DNA of 64,000 nt from assembly GCF_013366375.1 (NCBI RefSeq), contig NZ_JABWMJ010000007.1, forward strand, positions 270,420-334,419, in the 5' to 3' direction. Each line of letters starts with the position of its first letter. Position 1 is the first letter of the stretch. Of the stretch, positions 8,950-17,735 are shown piece by piece. The translations under genes and the position numbers were made by a program. This stretch comes from Rhizobacter koreensis (GTDB lineage: Bacteria; Pseudomonadota; Gammaproteobacteria; Burkholderiales; Burkholderiaceae_C). The notes beneath the pieces are model-generated. The model was not told the origin of the DNA. It was given only the letters and a program-made list of their open reading frames with translations, and ran no database searches.

Positions 8950-10602
8950 TCAGGTCACCGGCGCCGGATTGAACAGCACCAGCGCGTTGGCGAGCTTCAG
9001 GCGCTCGGCGTGGGTCTGGCGCCGCCCGCTCGCGACGTCGAGCATCAGGCGGAACAGCTCCCAGCCGACGTCGGCGATGCTCGCCTCGCCGGTCGCGATG
9101 CGGCCGGCGTCGACGTCCATCAGGTCGTGCCAGCGCCGCGCCAGGTCGCTGCGCGTCGCGACCTTGATCACCGGCACCTGCGCCAGACCATACGGCGTGC
9201 CGCGGCCGGTGGTGAAGACGTGCAGGTTCATGCCGGCGGCAAGCTGCAGGGTGCCGCAGACGAAGTCGCTCGCCGGCGTCGCGGCATAGATCAGGCCCTT
9301 GCTCGAGAGCTTCTCGCCGGGCGCCAGCACGCCCGCGATCGGCGCGCTCCCCGACTTCACGATCGACCCCATCGCCTTCTCGACGATGTTCGAAAGGCCC
9401 CCCTTCTTGTTGCCGGGCGTGGTGTTGGCGCTGCGGTCGACGCGGCCCCGGCCGAGGTAGGCGTCGTACCACGCCATCTCGCGGATCATCGCTTCGGCGA
9501 TCTCGGGCGTCGCGGCGCGCGCGGTGAGCTGGTCGATGCCGTCGCGCACCTCGGTGACCTCGGAGAACATCACGGTCGCGCCGGCCCGCACCAGCAGGTC
9601 GGTGCAATAGCCGACCGCGGGGTTGGCGGTCACGCCCGAGAACGCGTCGCTGCCGCCGCACTGCACCCCGACCACGAGCTCGGACGCCGGCACCGTTTCG
9701 CGGCGCCGGTCGTTGAGGCGCTCGAGGTGCAGCAGCGCTGCGTCCATGATCGAGTCGATCATCGACTCGAAGCCGACGTGCTGCTCGTCCTGCAGGCAGA
9801 CCACGTCGAGACCCGCTTCGGCGGTGACGCCGATGTCGGCGACGTTGCGCTCGTCGACGAGGGCGATGCTGCCGGGCGGCAGCAGGCGCTCGGGCTGCAG
9901 CTTCTCGCAGCCGAGGCTCACCACCATCACCTCGCCGCCGAAGTTCGGGTTGAGGCTGATGTTGCGCAGCGTGCGGATCGGAATCACCGCATCGGGCGCG
10001 TCGATCGCGACGCCGCAGCCGTAGCCGTGCTCGAGCGCGACCACGTCGTCGACGTTCGGAAAGCGCGGCAGCAGCTCGGCCTTGATGCGCCTCACGGCGA
10101 AGTCGACCACCCCGGCGACGCACTGCACGGTCTCGGTGATCGCGAGGATGTTGCGGGTGCCGACCGACCCGTCGGGGTTGCGGTAGCCCTCGAACGTGTA
10201 GCCCTCGAGCGGCGGCTGCGGCTCGGGCCGCACCGTCGCGATCGGCAGGCTGTCGTCGAGCGCGCGCGCCGCAGGCATCTCGAGCAGGCGCTCGTGGACC
10301 CAGCTGCCCGCGGGGATCGCCTTCATCGCATAGCCGATCGGCACGTCGTAACGGCGAACCGCGTCGCCGGCCGCGAGGTCGACCAGCGCGACCTTGTGGC
10401 CCTGCGGCACGTGGTCGCGCAGCACCAGCCCGGACGGCAACGTCGTGCCGGCGGCAAGGCCGCCGTCGTTGGCGACGATCGCGACGTTGTCGCGCTCGTG
10501 CATGGCGATCACGACCGGCGTCTTGGCCGGCGCGCGCGTCGGGCCTTCGGGCGAGAGCTGGGGCGGATGGCCGCCCGCCGGGGCGTTGCCGGTCTGCAGC
10601 AT
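8950..10602 (-). CDS. garD: galactarate dehydratase (UxaA/GarD family)
   Basis: A 550-residue enzyme of the altronate/galactarate dehydratase family. The N-terminal SAF-like domain begins near residue 35 ([14 protein letters not shown]). The body carries [13 protein letters not shown], the metal-site region [10 protein letters not shown] and SLGCEKLQ, and a C-terminal half with [13 protein letters not shown]. It dehydrates galactarate to 5-keto-4-deoxy-glucarate. GarD-specific blocks and length favour galactarate over altronate. The ATG at 10602 has AGGA eight bases upstream. It follows a Bug receptor gene by 70 bp on the same strand, which suggests a sugar-acid uptake/degradation operon. Confidence 0.88.
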   Translation of the reverse strand: MLQTGNAPAGGHPPQLSPEGPTRAPAKTPVVIAMHERDNVAIVANDGGLAAGTTLPSGLVLRDHVPQGHKVALVDLAAGDAVRRYDVPIGYAMKAIPAGSWVHERLLEMPAARALDDSLPIATVRPEPQPPLEGYTFEGYRNPDGSVGTRNILAITETVQCVAGVVDFAVRRIKAELLPRFPNVDDVVALEHGYGCGVAIDAPDAVIPIRTLRNISLNPNFGGEVMVVSLGCEKLQPERLLPPGSIALVDERNVADIGVTAEAGLDVVCLQDEQHVGFESMIDSIMDAALLHLERLNDRRRETVPASELVVGVQCGGSDAFSGVTANPAVGYCTDLLVRAGATVMFSEVTEVRDGIDQLTARAATPEIAEAMIREMAWYDAYLGRGRVDRSANTTPGNKKGGLSNIVEKAMGSIVKSGSAPIAGVLAPGEKLSSKGLIYAATPASDFVCGTLQLAAGMNLHVFTTGRGTPYGLAQVPVIKVATRSDLARRWHDLMDVDAGRIATGEASIADVGWELFRLMLDVASGRRQTHAERLKLANALVLFNPAPVT

Positions 10603-10672
10603 CGGGATTCCTGTCAGTGCCGGTCCGGCGCGTGGCCGGCAGCGCGGGAGCGCGGCCGTCGAATGCAAGGCG

Positions 10673-11695
10673 TCACGGCTGCACCTTGCCTTCCTTGACG
10701 ACCTTCTGCCACTTGGCCAGCTCGTTGCGGTTGAACTCGGCGAACTGCACCGGCGTGTTGGGGCTGTGCTCGACGCCGAGCTGCTCCATGCGCGCCTTGA
10801 TGTCGGGCTGGGCGACGATGCGCTCGAGCTCGGCGTTGAGCTGCTGCACGATCGCCGAGGGCGTTCCGGCGCGCACGTAGAACGCCTGCCAGCTCGCCAC
10901 GTCGAAGCCCGGGATGCCCGCCTCCTGCAGCGTCGGCACGTTCGGCAGCGCGGGGCTGCGGCGCGCCGAGGTGACCGCCAGCGCGCGCACCTTGCCCGAG
11001 GCGATGTGCGGCGCCGCCACCGTCACGGTCTCGAAGCTCATCGGCACCTGCCCGCCCATCACGTCCTGGATGGCCGGCGCGCTGCCCTTGTACGGCACGT
11101 GCGTCATGTCGACGCCGGCGAGCAGCTTGAAGGTCTCGCCCGACATGTGCTGCGAGGTGCCCTGCCCTGCCGACGCGAAGCTCACCGCCCCCGGCTTCGC
11201 CTTGGCGGCCGCGATGATGTCGCGCACCGACTTGTACGGCGACTCGGCGCCGACCAGCACGACGTTCGAGATGCCGCCGATCAGGAACACCGGCGCGAAG
11301 TCCTTCAGCGCGTCGTACGGCATCTTCGGCATCAGTGCCGGGTTGATCGCGTGGGTCGCGATCGTGCCGAGCAGCAGCGTGTAGCCGTCGGCCGGCGCCT
11401 TGGCCACCGTGTCGGCGCCGATCACGCCACCGGCGCCGGCCTTGTTCTCGATGATCACGGTCTGCTTGAGCGACGCCTGCAGCTTGTCGCCGAACGCACG
11501 CGCGAGGATGTCGCTGGTGCCGCCGGCGGCGAACGGCACCACGATGCGGATCGGCTTCGACGGCCAGGCGTCCTGCGCCAGCACCGCACCGGGCAGCAGG
11601 CCGGCTGCCACGGCGAGTCCGGCGGCGACGAGGCGACGGCGCGGCCGCGACGCGGCGTGCGCAACGACGGGCGCGTGGGGACTGACGACGTTCAT
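10673..11695 (-). CDS. Bug-family (TctC) periplasmic solute-binding protein, garD-linked
   Basis: A 340-residue receptor with a long signal region (twin arginines near residue 20, hydrophobic core [19 protein letters not shown]), then [20 protein letters not shown] and [13 protein letters not shown], both Bug signatures. The ATG at 11695 is preceded by GGAG. It sits directly upstream of garD on the same strand, so I infer that its ligand may be galactarate or a related hexarate. That assignment is contextual; the fold only tells us it binds small carboxylates in the periplasm. Confidence 0.92.
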   Translation of the reverse strand: MNVVSPHAPVVAHAASRPRRRLVAAGLAVAAGLLPGAVLAQDAWPSKPIRIVVPFAAGGTSDILARAFGDKLQASLKQTVIIENKAGAGGVIGADTVAKAPADGYTLLLGTIATHAINPALMPKMPYDALKDFAPVFLIGGISNVVLVGAESPYKSVRDIIAAAKAKPGAVSFASAGQGTSQHMSGETFKLLAGVDMTHVPYKGSAPAIQDVMGGQVPMSFETVTVAAPHIASGKVRALAVTSARRSPALPNVPTLQEAGIPGFDVASWQAFYVRAGTPSAIVQQLNAELERIVAQPDIKARMEQLGVEHSPNTPVQFAEFNRNELAKWQKVVKEGKVQP

Positions 11696-11854
11696 CGGAA
11701 TGCTCCAGGAGGGGTTGACCGCCGCGGGTCGCGGCCGATGGCGGGCGTCAGGGTAACCCGCGGGCTCGCCGTCGGGCCAGCGCCACGGGTAAACACGAGA
11801 CACGGCGCAGGTCGGCCGGCGGCGGCTCCGCGGTCGTGGTGGACCCGCGCGAAC

Positions 11855-12481
11855 TCACGGCGCGGCGACCCGCGCGGCGCCCGCTCGCGCCCACACCAGC
11901 AGCAGGTTGTTGGCGGGCATCGCCACGCGCTCGCGCAGCACGAGCCCGGCGCCCGCTGCTTCCTCGGCCACCGTGTCGAGGCGGCGCAAGCCCCAGCCCG
12001 GATGGCGCGAGCGCAGATCGGCGTCGAACGCCAGGTTCGACGGCGCGGTGGGGACGTCGGCCTCGACATACGGGCCGTAGGTGACGAGCACGCCGTCGGT
12101 CGCGAGGTGGCGGGCGGCGCCGTGCAGCAGACCGACGCAGCACGTCCACGGCGCGATGTGAATCAGGTTGGCGCAGAAGATCGCGTCCAGCCCGGTCGGC
12201 ACGCCCGGCCAGCCGGGCTGGCTCACGTCCAGCTCCAGCGGCGGCTCGACCCGTTCGAGCCCGGCGCACCAGGCGCGGATCGACGCCAATGCCGCTGGGT
12301 CGACGTCGCTCGTCAGCCAGCGCCAACCCGGCAGGCCCGCGCTGCACCAGGCCGCGTGCTCGCCGGTTCCGCTCGCCACCTCGAGCAGCGTGCCGCGCGC
12401 CGGCAGCACGCGCTGCAACTCGGCGAGGATGGGCGCGCGGTTGCGCGCCGCGGCCGGGCTGTGGCGGCGCAGGTCGCTCAT
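11855..12481 (-). CDS. DUF938 family SAM-dependent methyltransferase-like protein
   Basis: A 208-residue protein starting MSDLRRHSPAAARNRAPIL, with the SAM-binding glycine loop LLEVASGTGEHAAW at about residue 35 and the block FCANLIHIAPW near residue 105. These match DUF938, a class I methyltransferase-like family of unknown substrate. The reading frame continues upstream through unrelated sequence, but the ATG at 12481 agrees with the usual family start. It lies 56 bp downstream of the 3-methyladenine glycosylase gene on the same strand. Confidence 0.85.
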   Translation of the reverse strand: MSDLRRHSPAAARNRAPILAELQRVLPARGTLLEVASGTGEHAAWCSAGLPGWRWLTSDVDPAALASIRAWCAGLERVEPPLELDVSQPGWPGVPTGLDAIFCANLIHIAPWTCCVGLLHGAARHLATDGVLVTYGPYVEADVPTAPSNLAFDADLRSRHPGWGLRRLDTVAEEAAGAGLVLRERVAMPANNLLLVWARAGAARVAAP

Positions 12482-12537
12482 GGCGCGACGCCGTCCCCGC
12501 TCGCGCGGCGCAAGGCCGCGGCGGCACCGTCGCGCGC

Positions 12538-13107
12538 TCACGCCGCCTCCCGCACCGTCGGCAGCGGCTTGCTGAGGAAGCGCGAACCGGCGAGCACGAA
12601 GCGCCACGGCAGCTCGCGTGACTTGCTGATGCCGATCCGCACGCCGGCCGCGACCTCGACCGGCTGCTCCGGCGCGACGAGACGAAAAGGCGGCCGATCG
12701 AGCCGCATGCCGTTGAAACCATGGTCGATGGCGAGCGCCTGGCACAGGCGCCCGGGCCCCGAGCAGAGCAGCCTTTCGTCGTCGACGCCGCGGCGAGCGC
12801 GCATCGTCTCGAGCCCGACGATCGGCTCGACGGCGCGGATCAGCACCCCGGCGCCGTGACCCGCCGGCATGCAGACGAAGTTGAGGCACCAGTGGATGCC
12901 GTACGAGCGATAGACGTAGGCGCGGCCCGGCGGTCCGAACATCGCGGCGTTGCGCGCGGTGTGGCCGGCGTAGCTGTGCGACGCCGGATCGGCCTGGTCG
13001 TAGGCCTCGGTCTCGACGATGCGGCCGCCGACGCCGTCGACGAACACGCCGACGCCGATCAGCGCGCGCGCGACGTCGATGGAGGAGCGCTCGAAGTCGA
13101 TCGGCAT
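12538..13107 (-). CDS. DNA-3-methyladenine glycosylase (AAG/MPG type)
   Basis: A 189-residue base-excision repair enzyme of the Alkyladenine glycosylase family. Family blocks visible are the catalytic region GGRIVETEAYDQADPASHSY (E near residue 34), the intercalating region FGPPGRAYVYRSYGIHWCLN and the C-terminal PWRFVLAGSRFLS. It removes 3-methyladenine and hypoxanthine from DNA. Length is normal. The ATG at 13107 is chosen because it precedes the conserved first helix; the frame is open further upstream without family similarity. Confidence 0.92.
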   Translation of the reverse strand: MPIDFERSSIDVARALIGVGVFVDGVGGRIVETEAYDQADPASHSYAGHTARNAAMFGPPGRAYVYRSYGIHWCLNFVCMPAGHGAGVLIRAVEPIVGLETMRARRGVDDERLLCSGPGRLCQALAIDHGFNGMRLDRPPFRLVAPEQPVEVAAGVRIGISKSRELPWRFVLAGSRFLSKPLPTVREAA

Positions 13108-13337
13108 GGCGCCGAGGATAAGGGGGCCCGCACCGCGCCCTGCGCAACCGTGCGTGTGCAACGCGCGGAATCCCGATACGCTCACGCGCCGGTTCGGCGG
13201 CCCGGGCGACACGCCCTGCAAGCGAACGCCGAGCCCGCGGCCGCAGCGCGCATTGACGCCGAGTTCGCGCGCTCGGAGCGCCCCATTCATCACCCGCCAG
13301 CCATTCGACCGGCCCGAGCTTCACAACGAGGAGTGCC

Positions 13338-14168
13338 ATGACTACGTTCCGCCGCCGCCTGCTCACCGCTTCAGCCGCCGCCCTGCTCGTGCTCACGGGC
13401 TGCGCGCAGCCCGCCGCCAAACCCTTCGAGCCGACGGTCGGCCAGGCAGGCAAGGACGTGATCTGGGTGCCGACTCCCGACGCCGTGGTCGAACGGATGC
13501 TCGAGCTGGCGCAGGTGAAGAGCGGCGATCGTGTCGTCGACCTCGGTTCCGGCGACGGCAAGATCGCCATCGCGGCCGCCAAGCGTGGTGCCCGCGCGCG
13601 CGGCATCGAGTTCAACCCCGACATGGTCGCGCTCTCCAAGCGCAACGCGCAGGCGCAGGGCGTGCAGGTCGACTTCCGGCAGGGCGACATCTTCGCCAGC
13701 GACTTCTCCGACGCCGACGTGATCACGCTCTACCTGCTGCCGCACCTCAACGAGAAACTGCGCCCGATCCTGCTCGACATGAAGCCGGGCACGCGCGTCA
13801 CCTCGCACCAGTTCCAGATGGGCGACTGGAAGCCCGATCGGACCGACGACCTCGAGGGCCGCCAGGCGCACCTGTGGATCGTGCCGGCCAAGGTGGCGGG
13901 TCGATGGAGCGTGCGCGTCGACGGCCAGCCCGAGCTCGCGGTGCACCTCGTCCAGCGCTACCAGGCGCTCGAGGGCCACCTCGAGCGCGGCGGCAGCCAG
14001 GTACCGCTGCAGGACGCCCGGGTCGAAGGCCCGCGCGTCTCGTTCGCCGTGCCGCAGGACGGGGGAACGGCGCGCTTCCAGGGCAGCACCGGGCATGGCG
14101 GGCCGATGGAAGGCACCGTCACGCTGGCCGACGGCACGCAGAAGCGCTTCATCGCGACGCGGCCCTGA
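13338..14168 (+). CDS. lipoprotein with class I SAM-methyltransferase domain
   Basis: A 276-residue protein with a lipoprotein signal peptide (lipobox LLVLTGC, Cys at residue 22) followed by a methyltransferase core: GDRVVDLGSGDGKIAIAA at about residue 63, then GIEFNPDM and the acidic loop DADVITLYLLPHLN. The C-terminal third (from about residue 185) is beta-rich and not recognised. Similar exported methyltransferase-like proteins occur in proteobacteria and are often annotated only as SAM-dependent methyltransferases. SAM is not expected in the periplasm, so the export signal is puzzling. The RBS is GAGGAG before the ATG at 13338. Confidence 0.85.
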   Translation: MTTFRRRLLTASAAALLVLTGCAQPAAKPFEPTVGQAGKDVIWVPTPDAVVERMLELAQVKSGDRVVDLGSGDGKIAIAAAKRGARARGIEFNPDMVALSKRNAQAQGVQVDFRQGDIFASDFSDADVITLYLLPHLNEKLRPILLDMKPGTRVTSHQFQMGDWKPDRTDDLEGRQAHLWIVPAKVAGRWSVRVDGQPELAVHLVQRYQALEGHLERGGSQVPLQDARVEGPRVSFAVPQDGGTARFQGSTGHGGPMEGTVTLADGTQKRFIATRP

Positions 14169-14271
14169 GCGGCTGCTCCGGCGCGGAGCGCTGGGCCTGC
14201 CCGGTCGCCGCGGTCTCACGGACGCCCAGCGCCGCCGGCGCCGCTGGCGCCGCCCAGCGCCGGGCTCTGGT

Positions 14272-14889
14272 TCAGGCCGCCGCGGCTGCCGGCTCGAGGT
14301 AGGGCGCGATGTTGCGCATCGTCCGCGCGACGGTCTCGTCCTTCTCGCCCACCGGCGCGACGTAGTGGATCGCATCGCGGGCCGCGGCGACGCCTTCGAG
14401 ACGCGCGATCACCCACGCCGCGAGGTACTGCGACGCCAGGCAGCCGCCCGACGTCGCGACGTTGCCGTTGGCGAAGAACGGCTGGTTCAGCACCGCGATC
14501 CCGGCCTCCTCGACCCAGGGCTTCGTCGTGAGGTCGGTGCACGCGGCGACGCCGTCGAGCAGCCCCAGCTTCGCGAGCACCAGCGTGCCGGAGCACTGCG
14601 CGCCGATCAGCTGGCGCGCCGGGTCGAGCCGCAGCTGTGCCATCAGCGCCGGGCTCGCGACCACCTCGCGCGTCTGCATGCCGCTGCCGACCAGCACCGC
14701 GTCGGCTTCAATCGCGTCGTGCAGCGAGGCCTGCGCTTCGATCACGACGCCGTTCATCGAGCGCACACGCGACGTCGGGCTCGCGATCGAGACACGCCAG
14801 CCCGGCTTCTTCACGCGGTTGAGGATGCCGAGCGCGATCAGCGAATCGAGCTCGTTGAAGCCGTCGAAGGTCAGGATGGCGATGTGCAT
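14272..14889 (-). CDS. DJ-1/PfpI family protein
   Basis: A 205-residue member of the DJ-1/PfpI superfamily. The N-terminus MHIAILTFDGFNELDSL is typical, and the nucleophile-elbow cysteine lies in GAQCSGTLVLAK near residue 99. The class includes glyoxalase III-like, isonitrile hydratase-like and regulatory proteins; the G-x-C-x-G context resembles the isonitrile hydratase/amidase side of the family, but a substrate cannot be assigned. The ATG at 14889 directly precedes the conserved first strand. It ends in an Ala-rich tail. Confidence 0.88.
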   Translation of the reverse strand: MHIAILTFDGFNELDSLIALGILNRVKKPGWRVSIASPTSRVRSMNGVVIEAQASLHDAIEADAVLVGSGMQTREVVASPALMAQLRLDPARQLIGAQCSGTLVLAKLGLLDGVAACTDLTTKPWVEEAGIAVLNQPFFANGNVATSGGCLASQYLAAWVIARLEGVAAARDAIHYVAPVGEKDETVARTMRNIAPYLEPAAAAA

Positions 14890-14961
14890 GGTCGGAGGGT
14901 CGGGTCGGGCAGCAGGCGACGCGTGGCCGCGGCGGAAGTTAGATCGGCACGGTGCGCGCAC

Positions 14962-15444
14962 TCAGCGCTCGTCGCGCAGCTCGGCGAAGCGCCTTTCGGA
15001 TTCGATTCTCATCTCCTTGCGGACGATCGCGGCCGCGTGCCGGCGCCGCTCGTCCGGCGAGAACGGGCGCAGCGCCGGAACCGGCACCGGCTTGCCCTCG
15101 TCGTCGACCGCGACCATCGTGAAGAAGCAGCTGTTGACGTGCCGCGAACGCTGCGTCCGGATGTCCTCGGCGATGACCTTGATGCCGACCTCCATCGACG
15201 AGGTTCCGGTGTGGTTCACCGACGCGAGCAGGGTAACGAGCTCGCCGACGTGGACCGGCTGTCTGAACGTCACCTGGTCGACGCTGAGCGTCACCACGTA
15301 GCGCCCGGCGTAGCGGCTCGCGCACGCATAGGCGACCTGATCGAGCAGCTTGAGAAGCGTCCCGCCGTGCACCTTGCCGGCGAAGTTGGCGGTGTCGGGC
15401 GTCATCAGCACCGTCATGGCCAATTGGTGAGCGGGTAACTCCAT
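14962..15444 (-). CDS. acyl-CoA thioesterase, hotdog fold (YciA/BACH-like)
   Basis: A 160-residue single-hotdog acyl-CoA thioesterase. The motifs NFAGKVHGGTLLKLLDQVAY (residues 20-39), with the catalytic-region Asp, and TFRQPVHVGELV are characteristic of the YciA/cytosolic acyl-CoA hydrolase group. It hydrolyses acyl-CoA to free acid and CoA in the cytoplasm. A strong RBS (AGGAGG) lies just upstream of the ATG at 15444. It is on the same strand as the K+ channel gene upstream, 43 bp away. Confidence 0.92.
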   Translation of the reverse strand: MELPAHQLAMTVLMTPDTANFAGKVHGGTLLKLLDQVAYACASRYAGRYVVTLSVDQVTFRQPVHVGELVTLLASVNHTGTSSMEVGIKVIAEDIRTQRSRHVNSCFFTMVAVDDEGKPVPVPALRPFSPDERRRHAAAIVRKEMRIESERRFAELRDER

Positions 15445-15487
15445 CGCGACCTCCTGATGCGTGCGCCGGTCGATTGTCCGATGCCGG

Positions 15488-15934
15488 CTAGCCGCGAGGC
15501 TTCCAGAAGCGCTCCATCTCCAGATAGGTGAACGACGCCGACCAGGTGATCAGCACCAGCCCGACCAGCGACTCGGTGCCTGCGAGCAGCCGTACCGGGC
15601 CGCTCGGAACCATGTCGCCGTAGCCCACCGTGCTGAAGGTGATCGCCGAGAAGTAGACCGCATCGAGCAGAGGATGCGCGCGGCCCGTCAGCGCTCCGCA
15701 CGCCGGCCACTCGAGCAGCCCCCAGAACGCGATACCGAAGATCCAGATCTCGGCCACGTGCAGGAAGAGCAACGAAACGATGGCGTAGAACACCTTCATG
15801 CGCTGGTCGCGAACCCGCACCGCGAGCCGCCGCGACAGGCCGAGCAGCCCCTCGTAGTGGGTCAGGATGCAGAGCGCGACGGCAAGCCCGGTGGTGGCAG
15901 CCACGGCCAGGTTCGCGATCCAGTCCTCGTACAT
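15488..15934 (-). CDS. two-transmembrane potassium channel
   Basis: A 148-residue membrane protein. An N-terminal helix (about residues 8-27) and a second helix (47-73) precede a pore helix and the K+ selectivity filter TVGYGD at residues 102-107, followed by the inner helix (115-137). The overall layout matches small ion_trans_2 channels of proteobacteria, without a recognisable cytoplasmic regulatory domain. Probably a tetrameric K+ channel in the inner membrane. Confidence 0.9.
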   Translation of the reverse strand: MYEDWIANLAVAATTGLAVALCILTHYEGLLGLSRRLAVRVRDQRMKVFYAIVSLLFLHVAEIWIFGIAFWGLLEWPACGALTGRAHPLLDAVYFSAITFSTVGYGDMVPSGPVRLLAGTESLVGLVLITWSASFTYLEMERFWKPRG

Positions 15935-16279
15935 GCGTGCAGGCGGAACGAATCAGGTGACGCCGGTGCCCGGCCGTTGCGAGTATGAGGCCACGCCTCG
16001 TTCAAGAGGCCAACCGCTCGCAGCGCATGGGCCGCATCGCTGCGACGTCTTTGCCGCGGTCGGCGCTCACGATGCGGCGCAGGGCTGCTCCGTCGCGGGT
16101 GCGCACTGCCGGCCTGCACGGTGAGGATGCCGTCGTCCGGAACCTTCGAGCCGGTGCGGCTCACGGCGTCGAGGTCGACGCCTCGGGTCGTCTCCGGGCG
16201 AATGGAACCTCGGATGCCGCCGCCCGCAGGCCGCGTGCGATGCCGGCAAGGCAACATCGCCGACCAACTGCGTCACGCG
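15935..16279. other. intergenic region without a recognised gene
   Basis: These 345 bases separate the divergent channel gene and the nuclease-like gene. Several frames are open because of high GC, but none shows a family motif. It should contain both promoters. No hairpin with a T-run or repeated element stands out. Confidence 0.5.
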
Positions 16280-17638
16280 ATGTCCGCCGAAGCCCTGCTC
16301 CTCGCCGCGCTGCGCCGCGCGCCGCGGCGTTACGCCCTGCCCGCCCTGCCCGCGAGCGTGGAGGAGGCCGCGGCCGAAGGGCCGGCGAGCGCGCTCGCGT
16401 TCTCGATCGAGCACGCGCGGGAGGCGCTCGCACGCGGTGCGACGCCCGCGGCCGAGCTGGGCCATGCGTTCACGGCGGCGCTCGACGCGCTGATCCGAAG
16501 CGCGCTGCAGCCCGGCACCGGCGACGCCGCGTTCCAGGCCGCGGTGCTGCAGGTGCGAGCGCCGGAGGTCGGCACCCATGCGCGGCTCGCCGCCCGCCAC
16601 GAGCGCGATCGCCGCGCCGCGCGCGCGGCGGTCGACGCGCTGGCGCACCCGGGCAAGCTGCGCGCGCTGCCGTCGGGCACCTGGCGCGACGGTCTGGCCG
16701 GCCTGCACGCGCTCGCCGCGCGTGACGACTGGCCTGCCGTCACGCGCGCGCTCGACGCCTTGCACGCCGACGCGACCGCGGTCGACGCGACGGCACTCGA
16801 GCGCGTCCGCGCGCACCCGGCGATCGCAAGGCTCGTGCGCGCCGCCGAGCTGGCGACCACGCCCGCGGTCCGGCACTACGAGTCGCTGCGTGGCGACGGC
16901 GGGCCGCGTGCGGGCAGCGCCGGAGCCGCATCGACGGGCAAGCAAGCCAAGCGCCGCGGCGCCGCGACGGAGGCCCGCACGCTGGCCGCGCTCGCCGCCG
17001 TCGCGACGCGGCTCGATGCGGCCGATCCCGTCGGCCCCCGGCACCGTGCGGTCGGCGGGCTGCTGGTGCCGAAGGGCTACCCCGGCGACCCGGTGCGCGC
17101 CAAGAACGAGTGGGACGCCGCCCTCGTGCGCGAAGCCGCGACCGCCGACCACGGCGAGCTTTGCCTGCTCGTCGAAGCGAAGGCGTCGCCCGAGGCCGCC
17201 CATGCCGACCTGCCGCGCCTGTGGCGCGGGCTGCGCCGCCTCGCGGAGGCCCGCGCAGGCAGCGTCTATCGCTTCCCGACGCGCGACGGCATGGTCGCAC
17301 TCGACGGCGACTCGCTGCGACGGCTGCAGCCGCCGGCGTCGGCGCTGCCGCCGACGGTGTTCTATTGCTGCGACGCCCCGGCCGACCACCCGCAGCGCCT
17401 CGACGCGGCAAGCCGCGGCATGCTGCTCAGCGAGCCGGCGTGCCTGGCGTTCGCCGCCCGGCTGCTCGACGGCGCCCTGGCGTCCTCCGACGAACTGACG
17501 CCGGTGTGGCGCGATCTGCTGCAGGCACGGCGTCTCGTGGCGGTGCTGCACCAGCACGCCAACGCCCGCACCGTGCGCGAGGCGATGCTGCACCCCGACG
17601 ATCTGCTCGCCGCGTCAGACGCGGAGGGCGCCGGCTGA
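16280..17638 (+). CDS. hypothetical protein with PD-(D/E)XK nuclease-like signature
   Basis: A 452-residue protein I do not recognise by name. The N-terminal half is helical and Ala/Arg-rich. The C-terminal half carries an ordered set of residues resembling a PD-(D/E)XK core: E231 in GAATEARTLAAL, D279 in NEWDAALV and E299-x-K301 in LCLLVEAKASPE. The order E-D-ExK and the predicted strands around them fit a restriction-endonuclease-like fold. No DNA-binding domain is evident. The start is uncertain: the ATG at 16280 lacks an obvious RBS, and an in-frame ATG at 16214 is possible. No neighbouring gene suggests a defence cluster. Confidence 0.7.
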   Translation: MSAEALLLAALRRAPRRYALPALPASVEEAAAEGPASALAFSIEHAREALARGATPAAELGHAFTAALDALIRSALQPGTGDAAFQAAVLQVRAPEVGTHARLAARHERDRRAARAAVDALAHPGKLRALPSGTWRDGLAGLHALAARDDWPAVTRALDALHADATAVDATALERVRAHPAIARLVRAAELATTPAVRHYESLRGDGGPRAGSAGAASTGKQAKRRGAATEARTLAALAAVATRLDAADPVGPRHRAVGGLLVPKGYPGDPVRAKNEWDAALVREAATADHGELCLLVEAKASPEAAHADLPRLWRGLRRLAEARAGSVYRFPTRDGMVALDGDSLRRLQPPASALPPTVFYCCDAPADHPQRLDAASRGMLLSEPACLAFAARLLDGALASSDELTPVWRDLLQARRLVAVLHQHANARTVREAMLHPDDLLAASDAEGAG

Positions 17639-17735
17639 GCGTTCCGGCGATGAATCGGCGCGCCGCCGGTGCGCGCGTACTGCGACTTGCCACACCGAGC
17701 GACGGCGCGAGCGCCGCCGCGTCCGATGCGTCGCG

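Noticed and set aside
8908..10698. A plus-strand open frame of about 600 codons opposite garD
   Set aside because: It is antisense to garD. The garD strand has full family motifs, while this frame is composed of Arg/Val/Ala and has none.
16280..17638. Restriction-modification system around the nuclease-like gene
   Set aside because: No methylase, specificity subunit or helicase gene lies on either side; neighbours are a K+ channel and an SDR.
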